From Leifsonia sp. Root227 (GTDB taxonomy: Bacteria; Actinomycetota; Actinomycetes; Actinomycetales; Microbacteriaceae): 64,000 nt of DNA. The position numbers were made by a program, and so were the translations under genes. Location of the stretch: the NCBI RefSeq assembly GCF_001428745.1, contig NZ_LMIO01000004.1, positions 310,001 to 374,000 of the forward strand, given 5' to 3'. A model generated the notes under the pieces. It did not search any database. It was not told the DNA's origin and saw only the letters and a program-made list of their open reading frames with translations. Below, piece after piece: positions 1-8,266 of the stretch; positions within the stretch are counted from its first letter, which is position 1, and every line of letters starts with the position of its first letter.

Positions 1-82
1 TGGCGCCGCCTTCACGGCGACGCCGGGATCGGTGGCGGCGCTGGGCTTCCCCGTCCTGTGGCTGGACGACGCGCCCCGCTAG
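1..82 (+). CDS. C-terminal end of an unidentified protein (partial)
   Basis: Only the last 26 codons are inside the window; the reading frame starts at base 2 and ends with TAG at 80-82, nine bases before csrA. The visible tail ends in PVLWLDDAPR and is too short to assign to a family. The close spacing suggests that csrA is co-transcribed with it. I looked for the end of FliW or flagellin, the usual partners of csrA in Gram-positives, and did not recognise either. Confidence 0.6.
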   Translation, partial: GAAFTATPGSVAALGFPVLWLDDAPR

Positions 83-91
83 GCTGAAGCA

Positions 92-331
92 ATGCTGGTA
101 TTGACGCGCAAGGTCGGGGAGCGGGTGCTCATCGGCGACGACATCGTCGTGACGATCCTGGATGCGCGCGGCGACGGCATCCGCATCGGCATCGACGCGC
201 CGCGTGGCGTCCGCATCCAGCGCGACGAGGTCATCCGCGCGATCACCGAGGCCAACCAGCAGGCCACCGAGTCCGCAGCGACCACCGACGACCCGGAGTC
301 GCTGATCAAGAAGTCGCTCGGTCTGTCCTGA
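92..331 (+). CDS. csrA: Carbon storage regulator CsrA, RNA-binding translational regulator
   Basis: The 79-residue product opens with MLVLTRKVGERVLIGDDIVV and continues with the five-strand CsrA core, ending the core at about residue 55 with RDEVIRAI. CsrA dimers bind GGA motifs in mRNA leaders and usually block ribosome entry. The N-terminal LTRK stretch and a later VRIQRDE stretch match the two RNA-contact edges known in the family. The tail after residue 55 is longer than in the shortest CsrA proteins and rich in Ala, Thr and Ser. In Gram-positives this gene normally sits with flagellar genes, but the flagellar context, if any, lies outside the window. Confidence 0.93.
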   Translation: MLVLTRKVGERVLIGDDIVVTILDARGDGIRIGIDAPRGVRIQRDEVIRAITEANQQATESAATTDDPESLIKKSLGLS

Positions 332-347
332 CGCGCCTGGTGTCGCC

Positions 348-373
348 CCGTGTCCACCGATCGGCGGACACGG
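348..373. promoter_or_regulatory. 26-bp near-perfect palindrome between csrA and the MFS gene
   Basis: The site reads CCGTGTCC-ACCGATCGGC-GGACACGG and is symmetric except for one base pair (A/C) in the inner part. No T-run follows, so a simple intrinsic terminator is less likely than a regulator-binding site 53 bases before the MFS start. A structured csrA 3' end is the alternative. Confidence 0.45.
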
Positions 374-426
374 ATGACAGCCGCCGGCCGGTGCCGCGCG
401 CGAGCCCGCCAGGCGAGGCTGGAACC

Positions 427-2016
427 ATGAAAACCTCCAGCGCGTCGAGGCTCGCGCTCATCGGCCTCATCCTCGCCGTCTCCATGACGACCATCGACCA
501 GACGATCGTCGCCCTCTCCGCCCCGACCATCCAGCAGAACCTCGGTCTCAGCCACGACGGGATGCAGTGGGCGGTCAACGTCTACCTGCTCACCACCGCC
601 GCGTTCTTCCTCCTCGGCGGCCGCGTCGCCGACGTGTTCGGGCACAAGCGCATGGCGCTCATCGGCATCGCAGGGTTCGGCATCACCTCGCTGCTCTGCG
701 GCCTCGCCCCCGCAGGCGACGGCGCGGAGGCGTGGCTCGTCGCGGCCCGCGCGCTGCAGGGCGTGAGCGGAGCGATCATGTTCCCCGCCGCCATCGGCAT
801 CGTGGTCGAGGGCTTCGCCCGCGCATCCCGTGGCCGGGCGATGGCCATCTTCTTCGCCATCACCGGCGCGATGACCGCTCTCGGCCCGATCGCCGGCGGC
901 TACCTCACCGTGTGGACCTGGCGGGCGATCTTCTGGGTGAACGTGCCGATCGCGATCGCCGCGTTCGTCATCGTGGCCATCGCTGCGCGCCCGTCCGCTC
1001 GCCGCACGGAGCGCATCGACTGGCTGGGCGCCGTGATCGTGGCGTTCGGGATGAGCGCCATCGTGTTCGGCCTGCAGCAGGCGAGCCCGTGGGGCTGGGA
1101 CGACCCGTCCGTGTACGGCAGCCTCATCGCCGGTGTGCTGCTGATCGCGCTCTTCATCGTCCGACAGCGCCGCGTCGCGCAGCCGCTGGTGCAGCTCGCC
1201 GCGTTCCGCGACCGCGGGTTCACCCTCTCGACGCTGGCGACGCTGTTCTCGTCCATCGCGTTCATCTCCACGTTCTTCTTCCTCAGCGTCTACGGTCAGG
1301 TGTCGTTGCAGCTCTCCGCCCTCGACACCGGGCTGCTGTTCCTCAAGTTCTTCATCGGATTCGTCATCGCCAGCCGCATCGGCTCTGTCCGGTTCGACAA
1401 GCACGGCGCCCGCGGGGTCGTCATCCTCGGCGGTCTGGTCGGCGCGGCCGGCTTCGCGTGGCTCGCAAGCTCGGTCACGAATCTCAACATCCAGGCCGGT
1501 TCGTTCTTCAACGCGCAGACCATGCCGATCGTGGTGGCAGGCGCGGGCATCGGCCTGATGTTCAGCGCGGTGTCGACGGATGCGGTCAACCGGGCCATCG
1601 GCGCCAGCTACGGCGAGGTCACGGCCATCTCGCAGACCATGAAGAACTTCGGAGGGGCGCTCGGCCTCGCGGTGTTCACCACCATCGTCACCTCGCGGCT
1701 GACCGACCTGCTCACCGCATCGTTCGCGAAGCTCGGCGCCGGGCCGGCGGACGCGCAGCGCGCGGTCGACCAGATCTCCGGCGCATCCGGTGGCGGCAGC
1801 TCGCTCTCCGCACTGCCGCAGACCGTGCGCGACCAGATCATGCACGCCGTCCAGACCGACTACGCGTCGAGCGTTCAGTGGGCGTTCATCGGCATGGCGG
1901 TGGCGATGGCCATCGTGGCGGTGCTCGGGTTCTTCTACCCGGCAGGGCGCTCCTCCGCCGAGCCGGACGAGGCAGCAGCCGCCGCCGCCGACAGCGACCG
2001 AGCCGCTACAGTCTGA
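427..2016 (+). CDS. MFS transporter, DHA2 (14-helix, EmrB/QacA-like) drug exporter
   Basis: The 529-residue inner-membrane protein has about 14 hydrophobic segments. It carries the MFS loop signature GGRVADVFGHKR after helix 2 and LDxTIV-type residues in helix 1 (TTIDQTIVALSAPTI), typical of proton-driven DHA2 multidrug exporters. I chose ATG 427 because the protein begins MKTSSASRLALIG there and a purine-rich stretch precedes it. An upstream in-frame start at 340 would run through the palindrome at 348-373 and adds an arginine-rich stretch unlike the family. The gene is followed within 3 bases by a sensor kinase, so the kinase and its regulator may control or be co-expressed with export. Substrate is unknown. 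Confidence 0.88.
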   Translation: MKTSSASRLALIGLILAVSMTTIDQTIVALSAPTIQQNLGLSHDGMQWAVNVYLLTTAAFFLLGGRVADVFGHKRMALIGIAGFGITSLLCGLAPAGDGAEAWLVAARALQGVSGAIMFPAAIGIVVEGFARASRGRAMAIFFAITGAMTALGPIAGGYLTVWTWRAIFWVNVPIAIAAFVIVAIAARPSARRTERIDWLGAVIVAFGMSAIVFGLQQASPWGWDDPSVYGSLIAGVLLIALFIVRQRRVAQPLVQLAAFRDRGFTLSTLATLFSSIAFISTFFFLSVYGQVSLQLSALDTGLLFLKFFIGFVIASRIGSVRFDKHGARGVVILGGLVGAAGFAWLASSVTNLNIQAGSFFNAQTMPIVVAGAGIGLMFSAVSTDAVNRAIGASYGEVTAISQTMKNFGGALGLAVFTTIVTSRLTDLLTASFAKLGAGPADAQRAVDQISGASGGGSSLSALPQTVRDQIMHAVQTDYASSVQWAFIGMAVAMAIVAVLGFFYPAGRSSAEPDEAAAAAADSDRAATV

Positions 2017-2018
2017 GC

Positions 2019-3251
2019 GTGGAGACCGTGACAGGGCAGCGCATCACCGACAGAGCACTCAGCGACTGGCTGTGGTTCTCCGGTGTCGCGACCGCGGCCA
2101 CGGTCGTGATGATCCTGGCGAACCCGGTGGGCGGGTTCGCCGGCGCCGCGCTCGCCGCAGCGATCGTCCTGGCCCTCGCCCCGGTGTACTGGTTCCTGGC
2201 CAGGCCGAGCCTGGCCGGGCTGCGCAGCGACTCGCCGCGGGCGTGGGCGTACGTCGCCATCGCGATCGTGGCCTACCTGATCGCGCTCGGCCTCAACGAC
2301 TGGACGAACGTCGCGCTGTTCGTGCTCTCTCCGCAGTTCTTCCTCCTGCTGCGGCCGTGGTTCGCCGGGGCGGCGATCGTCGTGCTCAACGCAGGAGGGC
2401 TGCTCGTGCGGGTCGGGCTCGGGCAGGTCGGCCCCGCCGATCTCGCCGAGCTGATCGGCTGGACCGTCCTGATCATCGCCGTCTCCATCTACTTCAGCAA
2501 CAGGATGACCACCGTGACTCAGCAGAGCGAGGCGCGCGCAGCCCTCATCGAGCAGCTCAGGGAGCAGCAGACGGAGATCGCCACGCTCTCCGGCCAGCAG
2601 GGTGCAGCGGCAGAGCGCGAGCGCATCGCCCGCGAGATGCACGACACCCTCGCGCAGGGTTTCACGAGCATCGTCACGCTCGGCCACGCTGTGCAGGGCG
2701 AACTGAGCAGCGACCCCGAAGCCGCACGCAGGCACGTCGAGCTCATCACGGAGACTGCGCAGGAGAACCTGCAGGAGTCGCGCCGCATCATCGCGGCGAT
2801 GACCCCCGGCAGGCTCTCCGAGGGCTCGCTCGCCCAAGCCGTCGAGCGGGTCACCCGCCGCTTCGCCGACGAGACAGGGGTGGATGCGCGGTTCAGCTCC
2901 ACCGGCACGCCGCTCCCTGCCCCGCCCACCGCAGAGGTGGTCGTGCTGCGGGTGGCCCAGGAAGCCCTCGCGAACGTGCGGAAGCACGCGGCGGCGGCGC
3001 ACGTCCACGTGGTGCTGGAGTACGGCGACGGCGGCGACGCAGGAGAGGGCGACGGCCGCGCGGCGGGGATCGCGCTCACCGTCTCCGACGACGGCCGGGG
3101 CTTCGACGGCGACGCACCGCGCGACGGGTACGGGATCGACGGGATGGCGTCGCGCGTGAGGGAGGTGGGCGGCGTGTTCGAACTGGACGCGCATCCCGGT
3201 GCGGGAACGACGGTGCGGGTGACCGTCCCCGTGAAGGAGGAGCAGTCATGA
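2019..3251 (+). CDS. Sensor histidine kinase, NarL/DesK-type (HisKA_3)
   Basis: The product is about 410 residues from GTG 2019 (GTG 2028 is possible). Residues 20-160 form four to five membrane helices. A helical linker leads to the HisKA_3 phospho-acceptor ERERIAREMHDTLAQGF with His208, and a C-terminal HATPase domain shows ALANVRKHA (N-box), SDDGRGF (G1) and DGYGIDGMASR (G2). It should autophosphorylate and pass phosphate to the response regulator encoded next, whose ATG overlaps this stop codon (ATGA at 3248-3251). The signal sensed is not evident; the sensing part is mostly membrane-buried, as in kinases that sense envelope stress. Confidence 0.9.
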   Translation: METVTGQRITDRALSDWLWFSGVATAATVVMILANPVGGFAGAALAAAIVLALAPVYWFLARPSLAGLRSDSPRAWAYVAIAIVAYLIALGLNDWTNVALFVLSPQFFLLLRPWFAGAAIVVLNAGGLLVRVGLGQVGPADLAELIGWTVLIIAVSIYFSNRMTTVTQQSEARAALIEQLREQQTEIATLSGQQGAAAERERIAREMHDTLAQGFTSIVTLGHAVQGELSSDPEAARRHVELITETAQENLQESRRIIAAMTPGRLSEGSLAQAVERVTRRFADETGVDARFSSTGTPLPAPPTAEVVVLRVAQEALANVRKHAAAAHVHVVLEYGDGGDAGEGDGRAAGIALTVSDDGRGFDGDAPRDGYGIDGMASRVREVGGVFELDAHPGAGTTVRVTVPVKEEQS

Positions 3252-3871
3252 TCCGCATCGTCCTCGCCGACGATCATCCGATGGTGCGGGAAGGCATCCG
3301 CGGGATGCTGCAGAGCTACGACGACATCGACGTGGTCGGCCAGGCGTCCAGCGGGCCGGAGGCGGTCGCGCTCGTGGCCGCCCTGCATCCCACTCTGGTG
3401 CTGATGGATCTCCGGATGCCGGGCGGCGACGGTGTCGAAGCGACGAAGGCGATCGTCTCCGCGCACCCAGGGACCAGGGTGGTCGTGCTGACGACCTACG
3501 AGACGGACCAGGACATCCTGCGCGCCATCGAGGCGGGCGCGAGCGGCTACCTGCTCAAAGACATCGCCCCTGCCGAGCTGGCCAGGTCGGTGCGCGCCGC
3601 CGCTGCAGGCGAGACGGTGCTCGCCGGGTCGGCGGCCACGGCGCTGCTCAGCCGGGTGCAGGGAGGGCAGGCCGCGCCGGCGCTCTCCGCGCAGGAACTC
3701 AACGTGCTGCGCCTCGCGGCCGACGGGCGCACCAACGCGGCGATCGGCTCCGAGCTGTTCATCGGCGAGGCGACCGTGAAGACCTACCTGAGCCGCGCGT
3801 ACGAGAAGCTCGGCGTCTCCGATCGCACATCGGCCGTGCGGCGCGCCCTGGAGCTGGGACTGCTCGACTGA
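3248..3871 (+). CDS. Response regulator, NarL/LuxR family
   Basis: The 207-residue protein has an N-terminal receiver domain (acidic DD near residues 8-9, phospho-acceptor Asp54 in VLMDLRMPGGDG, conserved Lys in YLLKDI). Its C-terminal LuxR helix-turn-helix reads LSAQELNVLRLAADG and IGEATVKTYLSRAYEKLGV. A strong AAGGAGG site precedes ATG 3248, and the start overlaps the stop of the kinase gene, so translation is coupled. It is the cognate partner of that kinase. The adjacent MFS exporter is a plausible target, but that is inference. Confidence 0.93.
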   Translation: MIRIVLADDHPMVREGIRGMLQSYDDIDVVGQASSGPEAVALVAALHPTLVLMDLRMPGGDGVEATKAIVSAHPGTRVVVLTTYETDQDILRAIEAGASGYLLKDIAPAELARSVRAAAAGETVLAGSAATALLSRVQGGQAAPALSAQELNVLRLAADGRTNAAIGSELFIGEATVKTYLSRAYEKLGVSDRTSAVRRALELGLLD

Positions 3872-3887
3872 CCGGCAGAATACCCGC

Positions 3888-4520
3888 ATGGCAGTGATCA
3901 GAACGGAGCGCGGGCTCGACCGGCTCGTCAACTTCGCGGATGCGACGGTCGCCATCGCGATCACCCTGCTGATCCTGCCGCTCGTCGACGTCGCCGGCGA
4001 CATCGCGCACGAGTCGGTCGGCGCGTTCGTCTCAGAGCACAACGGCGAACTGCTCGGCTTCGTGATCTCGTTCATCGTGATCGGCCGGTTCTGGATCATC
4101 CACCACCGCGTCTTCGAGCTGGTGCTCGACTACTCGCCGGCGATCATCTGGTACAACTTCCTCTGGCTCGCCTCGATCGTGTTCATCCCGTTCGCCACCA
4201 ACCTCGTCTCTGCCATCGGCGGAGACCGCGGCGATGTGGATGCGGTCTACATCGGGAACATGGTCGTCGCGTCCGTCGCCATGCTGCTCATCGAACAGCA
4301 CCTCTACCGCCATCCGGAGCTGCTGAGGGAGAACGCCCGCGACAGCATCGACCTGCTCCGCGGGCTGACGCCCGCCCTTCTGCTGGTCGTCGCGCTGGTG
4401 CTCGCCGTGCTCGTGCCGCAGGTCGGGCTGTTCTGGCTGCTGGTGCTCTTCCTCGGCAGGCCGCTGCACGCACTGCTGGTGCTGGTGTTCCGTCCGCGGG
4501 GTTCACAGAGCGGTCGGTGA
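3888..4520 (+). CDS. TMEM175-family (DUF1211) membrane protein, putative potassium channel
   Basis: The 210-residue protein has about six membrane helices. The first contains FADATVAIAITLLILPLVDV, which aligns with the family hallmark FSDG-x3-AIAITLL, and it also has the later WIIHHRVFELV segment with a histidine pair. Bacterial TMEM175 proteins are tetrameric K+-permeable leak channels. The FSDG motif is altered here to FADA, which may change gating or selectivity; a second family member at 53784-54404 keeps FSDG. It starts 16 bases after the response regulator and may be the last gene of that operon. Confidence 0.8.
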   Translation: MAVIRTERGLDRLVNFADATVAIAITLLILPLVDVAGDIAHESVGAFVSEHNGELLGFVISFIVIGRFWIIHHRVFELVLDYSPAIIWYNFLWLASIVFIPFATNLVSAIGGDRGDVDAVYIGNMVVASVAMLLIEQHLYRHPELLRENARDSIDLLRGLTPALLLVVALVLAVLVPQVGLFWLLVLFLGRPLHALLVLVFRPRGSQSGR

Positions 4521-4557
4521 GGGCTACCGTCGGCGCCACGACTAGGCAGGAGAACCG

Positions 4558-4758
4558 ATGCGTCCCAAGTTTTTGATCATCCTCGTGATCGCCGGCATCG
4601 CTTACGTCCTCGGCGCGCGCGCCGGGCGCGAGCGCTACGAGCAGATCTCCACGGCCGTCACCTCGTTCTGGAACGACCCCAACGTGAAGAAGGCGCGCTC
4701 CGAGGCCAAGAAGAACGTCAACAAGGCCCGCAAGGCAGCTCAGAAGAAGCTCCGCTAG
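4558..4758 (+). CDS. Small membrane-anchored basic protein (YtxH-like)
   Basis: The 66-residue protein has one N-terminal hydrophobic helix (about residues 4-20, ILVIAGIAYVLGARAGRERY) followed by a lysine/alanine-rich helical tail. This is the usual form of actinobacterial YtxH-like proteins, which are envelope-associated and often stress-induced. An AGGAGA ribosome site lies 5 bases before the ATG. The related gene at 39080-39331 shares the helix plus GSRSGRKTYD-type junction. No enzymatic role is expected. Confidence 0.75.
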   Translation: MRPKFLIILVIAGIAYVLGARAGRERYEQISTAVTSFWNDPNVKKARSEAKKNVNKARKAAQKKLR

Positions 4759-4809
4759 CGCTCGCTGGGCGCCGCTGGCCCTCGCTGGGCGCCGCTGGGC
4801 GCGAACGCC

Positions 4810-4858
4810 TCGTGCGAAACGTGCGGTCCCGATCTCCGGAACCGCACGTTTCGCACGA
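4810..4858. repeat. 18-bp-arm perfect inverted repeat (REP-like or bidirectional terminator)
   Basis: Left arm TCGTGCGAAACGTGCGGT (4810-4827) and right arm 4841-4858 are exact reverse complements around a 13-base loop. It lies between convergent small genes (4758 and 4871), so it may terminate both. The same arm sequence, 15 of 17 bases identical, recurs at 37670-37685, which indicates a dispersed repeat family and not only a terminator. Confidence 0.8.
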
Positions 4859-4870
4859 CGCGTGTGTGCG

Positions 4871-5104
4871 TCAGCGGTCGCGTTCGGTGTAGTCGCCCTG
4901 CTCTTCCTCCGTGGTGGCTTCCTGCACCTCATCGGTGTCGGTGTAGCTGCCCTTGGTCTCCGGGTCGGGGCCGACGCCCTCCTCCTCGGTGTACTGACCG
5001 TGGACCGTGCGCTCGGTGGGTCCTTCGCCGTCCACTTCCGTGTATGTGCCCTCGAGGTCGTCCCTGTCGGCCGGTTCGCGCTCTGGCTGCTCGTTCGTGC
5101 TCAT
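4871..5104 (-). CDS. Small acidic repeat protein of unknown function
   Basis: The 77-residue product from ATG 5104 (preceded by GGAAGGAG) is strongly acidic and contains four spaced copies of a G-x-Y-T-E/D unit (GTYTE, GQYTE, GSYTD, GDYTE). No membrane segment, signal peptide or known domain is visible, and it is predicted to be disordered. An in-frame ATG at 5128 would overlap the ribosome site and is less likely. Function is unknown. Confidence 0.7.
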   Translation of the reverse strand: MSTNEQPEREPADRDDLEGTYTEVDGEGPTERTVHGQYTEEEGVGPDPETKGSYTDTDEVQEATTEEEQGDYTERDR

Positions 5105-5338
5105 CCTGGCTCCTTCCGCCGGCGGCACAGCAGACCTCGCTCGCCGTCGGCACGCTGTCGTGAGGCAGAGCCTACGCCCGCGCCGGTGGTCCGGCTAGGG
5201 ATGCGCGGCGCACGTTCGTGCAGCATCCGGCGCCGCCCGCATCCACTGCCGGCCACGCGCCCGCCGTGGACAGAACGGTAGACGACAAAACCTCATTCGG
5301 AGTAGTGTTCGCCCGTCACCAACGACGGGGTGGGCACC

Positions 5339-8185
5339 ATGACGGACAGCACCACAGGCAGCAGCACAGGAAGCGCAGACGGCGGGCTGCAGCGGCCCCA
5401 CCACATCCTCGAGTTGCGCATCCACGGGATCAAGAACACGCCACCGGCCGAGATGCTCGGCGTCGACAAGGCCGACCTGCGCCAGTACCAGGGGGATGAG
5501 AACGGCGGCTTCTGGCTGCCCACCCGGCTGCCGGAACCCGACCCGGACGACGACACCCCGAATCCCGCCGTCCCTCCGCCCGATGTGCGGCGAGAGGCGT
5601 ACTCGTGGGGTGCGATGGCGCGGTACGGCGGGGGAGCGCTCGTCATCATCGGCCAGTTCTTCGTGCAGATCGCGTGGCTGCTGCTGCTCCCGTTCGGGCT
5701 GACGAACAGCGCGTACTGGACCAGGCGCATCCCGAACCAGCGGGCGGGCGGCGAGTGGCGCGGCGGCGTCGGCGTGACCTCGCTGCGGGTGTTCGCGCTC
5801 GGGCTGACGCTGCTGTACGTATGCGCGCTCGGCTCGGTGAGCCTCGACCTGATCGGCACCCAGTGCCTCGGCGGAGGGGCATGCCCCGCGCTTCCGTCCG
5901 GTGTCGTCGACTTCCTCACCTCCGGATTTCTCGCCGAGCGCGGACGGCAGATCGCCGTGCTCTCGCTCGTGCCCGTCGCCGGCGTGGTCGTGCTCTACCT
6001 CGTGTCGCACAGCGCTCGCACCCGCTACGAGGCAGGCATCTTCAACACCGTGCGCCGGATGCGCAACGCAGACACCCCCGCCCGTGCCACCGAGCGCAGG
6101 CCACTCAGCGTCGAAGGCTTCTGGCAGCAGTCCCGCGTCGGCTCGCCCACCGAGTGGCTTCATCTCGCCGGTGCGCTCTGCCTGGTCTCGCTGCTGCTCG
6201 TCTGGGACCGCGTGTTCGCCGGCGTCCCCGGCTGCGGCGAACTGCAGTCGTTCGGGCCGAGCGGATGCGTCGCCCGCCTCTTCGGCCCCGGCGGCGAGCT
6301 CTGGTACTTCACAGCGGCGGGCATCGTCGCCGCGGCGGGCATCGTCTGGATCGTGGTGCGCATCGTGCGCTCCTCCGACACGATCAACCACTCCGGCGAA
6401 CGGCTCGCGGCGTTTCTCCGCGACGAGCAGCGCCGCAGGGAGACGGTCGCAGCGATCACCGTCGCCGCCGCGGTGCTGCTCTACCTGCTTGTGCTCATTG
6501 CACTGTTCCTCAATGGCGCCTATCACCGCTCTCCGTCGTTCGCGTTCCTCGGCCTGGTCTCCGCGCCCTCGATCATCCTGGGCGTGCTGGTCGCCATCTG
6601 CCTGTCGGCGCTCGGCTGGCGTCGAGGGGTACCGCACGTCCTCTCGATCGCGCTGATGACGGTCTCCGGGCTTACCTTCCTCATCGGGGTGTCGATGAAC
6701 CCGGCACGGCTGGGCGGGCAGCCGGGAGCGCTCCAGTGGGTGTTCTACCTGATCGCCGGTCTGTTCCTGGCGGCACAGCTCGTGCTCGTGGGGGTGTGGC
6801 CGCGCATCCACGGCACCAGGGAGCGGTTCCGCACGGAAGGGTGGGCTGGCATGGGCCCCGGCGTGTGGATGCTGCTGTCGCTCGGCGCCGCGATGATCCT
6901 GTCCACGCTGCTGGTGCTCGGCGTGCAGAGCTGGCTGGGCAGCGGCACTCCGGCCTGCGGCTGCGCCGCCCCGGTCGGCCGTGCGCTGGAAGCCCCGATC
7001 GCGTACAGCAACTTCGGCGACGTCATCCCGATGATCGCCGTGCTGCTGTTGCTGTTCGTCGCCGGCATGGTGGTGCTCAGGCTGCTCTGGGTTCCCAAGC
7101 TGACCACCCCGCCGACCCCGGGCGGCACCCGCCCGCTGCTGGAGCCGGTCGAGGAGTACAAGGACGGCGTCGTCGAGCGGGGCAGGACGACGGACAGGCT
7201 CGCGATGAAGATGCTGCGCGCTCGCCGCTTCGCCGCCCTGTTCCACCGGGGCGAGCCGATCCTGGGCGTGCTGGCCGGCCTGCTCGCCGTCGGATTCGTG
7301 GCGGCGCTCGCCGTGTCGAAGACGCAGTTCTTCGCGTGGATCGACGGTTTCGTCGCCCCTGCGCTCGGGCTGATCGCCGTCAGCGCCGTGGTGATGATCG
7401 CCGAGAACGCGATCACCACCAAAGAGCGCCCGATCGGGGTGATGTGGGACCTGATGTGCTTCCTCCCGCGAGCGGGGCATCCGTTCGGACCGCCCTGCTA
7501 CGCCGAGCGGGTGGTGCCGGAACTGCGCGACCGCGTGGTCGACTGGCTCACCCACGACCTGAAACCGCCTCCCGGCCTGACCGTCGCCGAGCAGCTCGCC
7601 TGGAAGGAGGAGCAGGAGGAGGACGCGCTCAGCCACGACCGGCCGTTCCGCGTGATCCTGAGCGCGCACAGCCTCGGGGCCGTGCTCGCCGTCTCCTGCC
7701 TGTTCACGCTGCGCCCCGACCAGCAGGATGCGCTCCGCAACGTCGGCCTCCTCACCTACGGCACGCAGCTGCGCACGTACTTCGGCCGGTTCTTCCCCGA
7801 GCTGTTCGGCCCTGGCCCGCTGGGCACGCCCACCCAGCTCACCCCGTCGCTGCGCCGCGCAGACCCCTGGTACACCCAGGTGCAGGCCGACCACGGCGGC
7901 ACCGATGTGCCGCCTCCGCCTCCCGACACCACCGACCCCACGCTGGTCGGCCTGCTCACCCAGCCGGACGGCGAGATCGCCTGGTTCAACCTGTGGCGCC
8001 GCACCGACTACCTCGGGTTCCCCGTCTACAGCCACCGCCCGAATCCGGTCGACGGCGGAGCGGACGAGTTCGGGCCGCCGCGCTACCTGGTGAAGGTCGC
8101 CACGCATCCCAACTATCAGGCGACGCCCCAGTACGCCTCCAACCTCTCCCGCATGATCGCCCTCCTCTCCCGCTCCTCGCGTTGA
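5339..8185 (+). CDS. Large polytopic membrane protein with split alpha/beta-hydrolase-like motifs
   Basis: The protein is about 948 residues from ATG 5339 (GTG 5330 is an alternative). Near the N-terminus, LELRIHGIKNTPP resembles the oxyanion-loop HG motif of lipase-like hydrolases. A long central part follows with about ten or more membrane helices. A soluble C-terminal region has ILSAHSLGAVLAVSC, a nucleophile-elbow form (S-x-H-S-L-G) in which the first Gly of GxSxG is Ser/Ala. These two hydrolase pieces flanking the membrane block suggest a membrane-tethered esterase or lipase, but the catalytic acid and histidine cannot be placed. It stands alone, with 81 bases to the next gene. Confidence 0.7.
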   Translation: MTDSTTGSSTGSADGGLQRPHHILELRIHGIKNTPPAEMLGVDKADLRQYQGDENGGFWLPTRLPEPDPDDDTPNPAVPPPDVRREAYSWGAMARYGGGALVIIGQFFVQIAWLLLLPFGLTNSAYWTRRIPNQRAGGEWRGGVGVTSLRVFALGLTLLYVCALGSVSLDLIGTQCLGGGACPALPSGVVDFLTSGFLAERGRQIAVLSLVPVAGVVVLYLVSHSARTRYEAGIFNTVRRMRNADTPARATERRPLSVEGFWQQSRVGSPTEWLHLAGALCLVSLLLVWDRVFAGVPGCGELQSFGPSGCVARLFGPGGELWYFTAAGIVAAAGIVWIVVRIVRSSDTINHSGERLAAFLRDEQRRRETVAAITVAAAVLLYLLVLIALFLNGAYHRSPSFAFLGLVSAPSIILGVLVAICLSALGWRRGVPHVLSIALMTVSGLTFLIGVSMNPARLGGQPGALQWVFYLIAGLFLAAQLVLVGVWPRIHGTRERFRTEGWAGMGPGVWMLLSLGAAMILSTLLVLGVQSWLGSGTPACGCAAPVGRALEAPIAYSNFGDVIPMIAVLLLLFVAGMVVLRLLWVPKLTTPPTPGGTRPLLEPVEEYKDGVVERGRTTDRLAMKMLRARRFAALFHRGEPILGVLAGLLAVGFVAALAVSKTQFFAWIDGFVAPALGLIAVSAVVMIAENAITTKERPIGVMWDLMCFLPRAGHPFGPPCYAERVVPELRDRVVDWLTHDLKPPPGLTVAEQLAWKEEQEEDALSHDRPFRVILSAHSLGAVLAVSCLFTLRPDQQDALRNVGLLTYGTQLRTYFGRFFPELFGPGPLGTPTQLTPSLRRADPWYTQVQADHGGTDVPPPPPDTTDPTLVGLLTQPDGEIAWFNLWRRTDYLGFPVYSHRPNPVDGGADEFGPPRYLVKVATHPNYQATPQYASNLSRMIALLSRSSR

Positions 8186-8266
8186 GCCCTCGGGGACAGG
8201 GATGCGGCTTAAAACCGAGTGTTGTATGGTATTCGCAGCGACAGATCAGCCGTTCGAAGGAGAAAC

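Noticed and set aside
79..1845. A minus-strand open frame of 588 codons opposite csrA and the MFS gene
   Set aside because: It is an antisense shadow: the product is low-complexity, rich in Arg, Asp, Glu and His, and the plus strand holds two well-defined families.
5195..8107. A 970-codon minus-strand open frame
   Set aside because: It lies antisense to the membrane protein at 5339-8185, gives Arg/Glu/Gln-rich composition, and has no domain. High GC makes such frames common.
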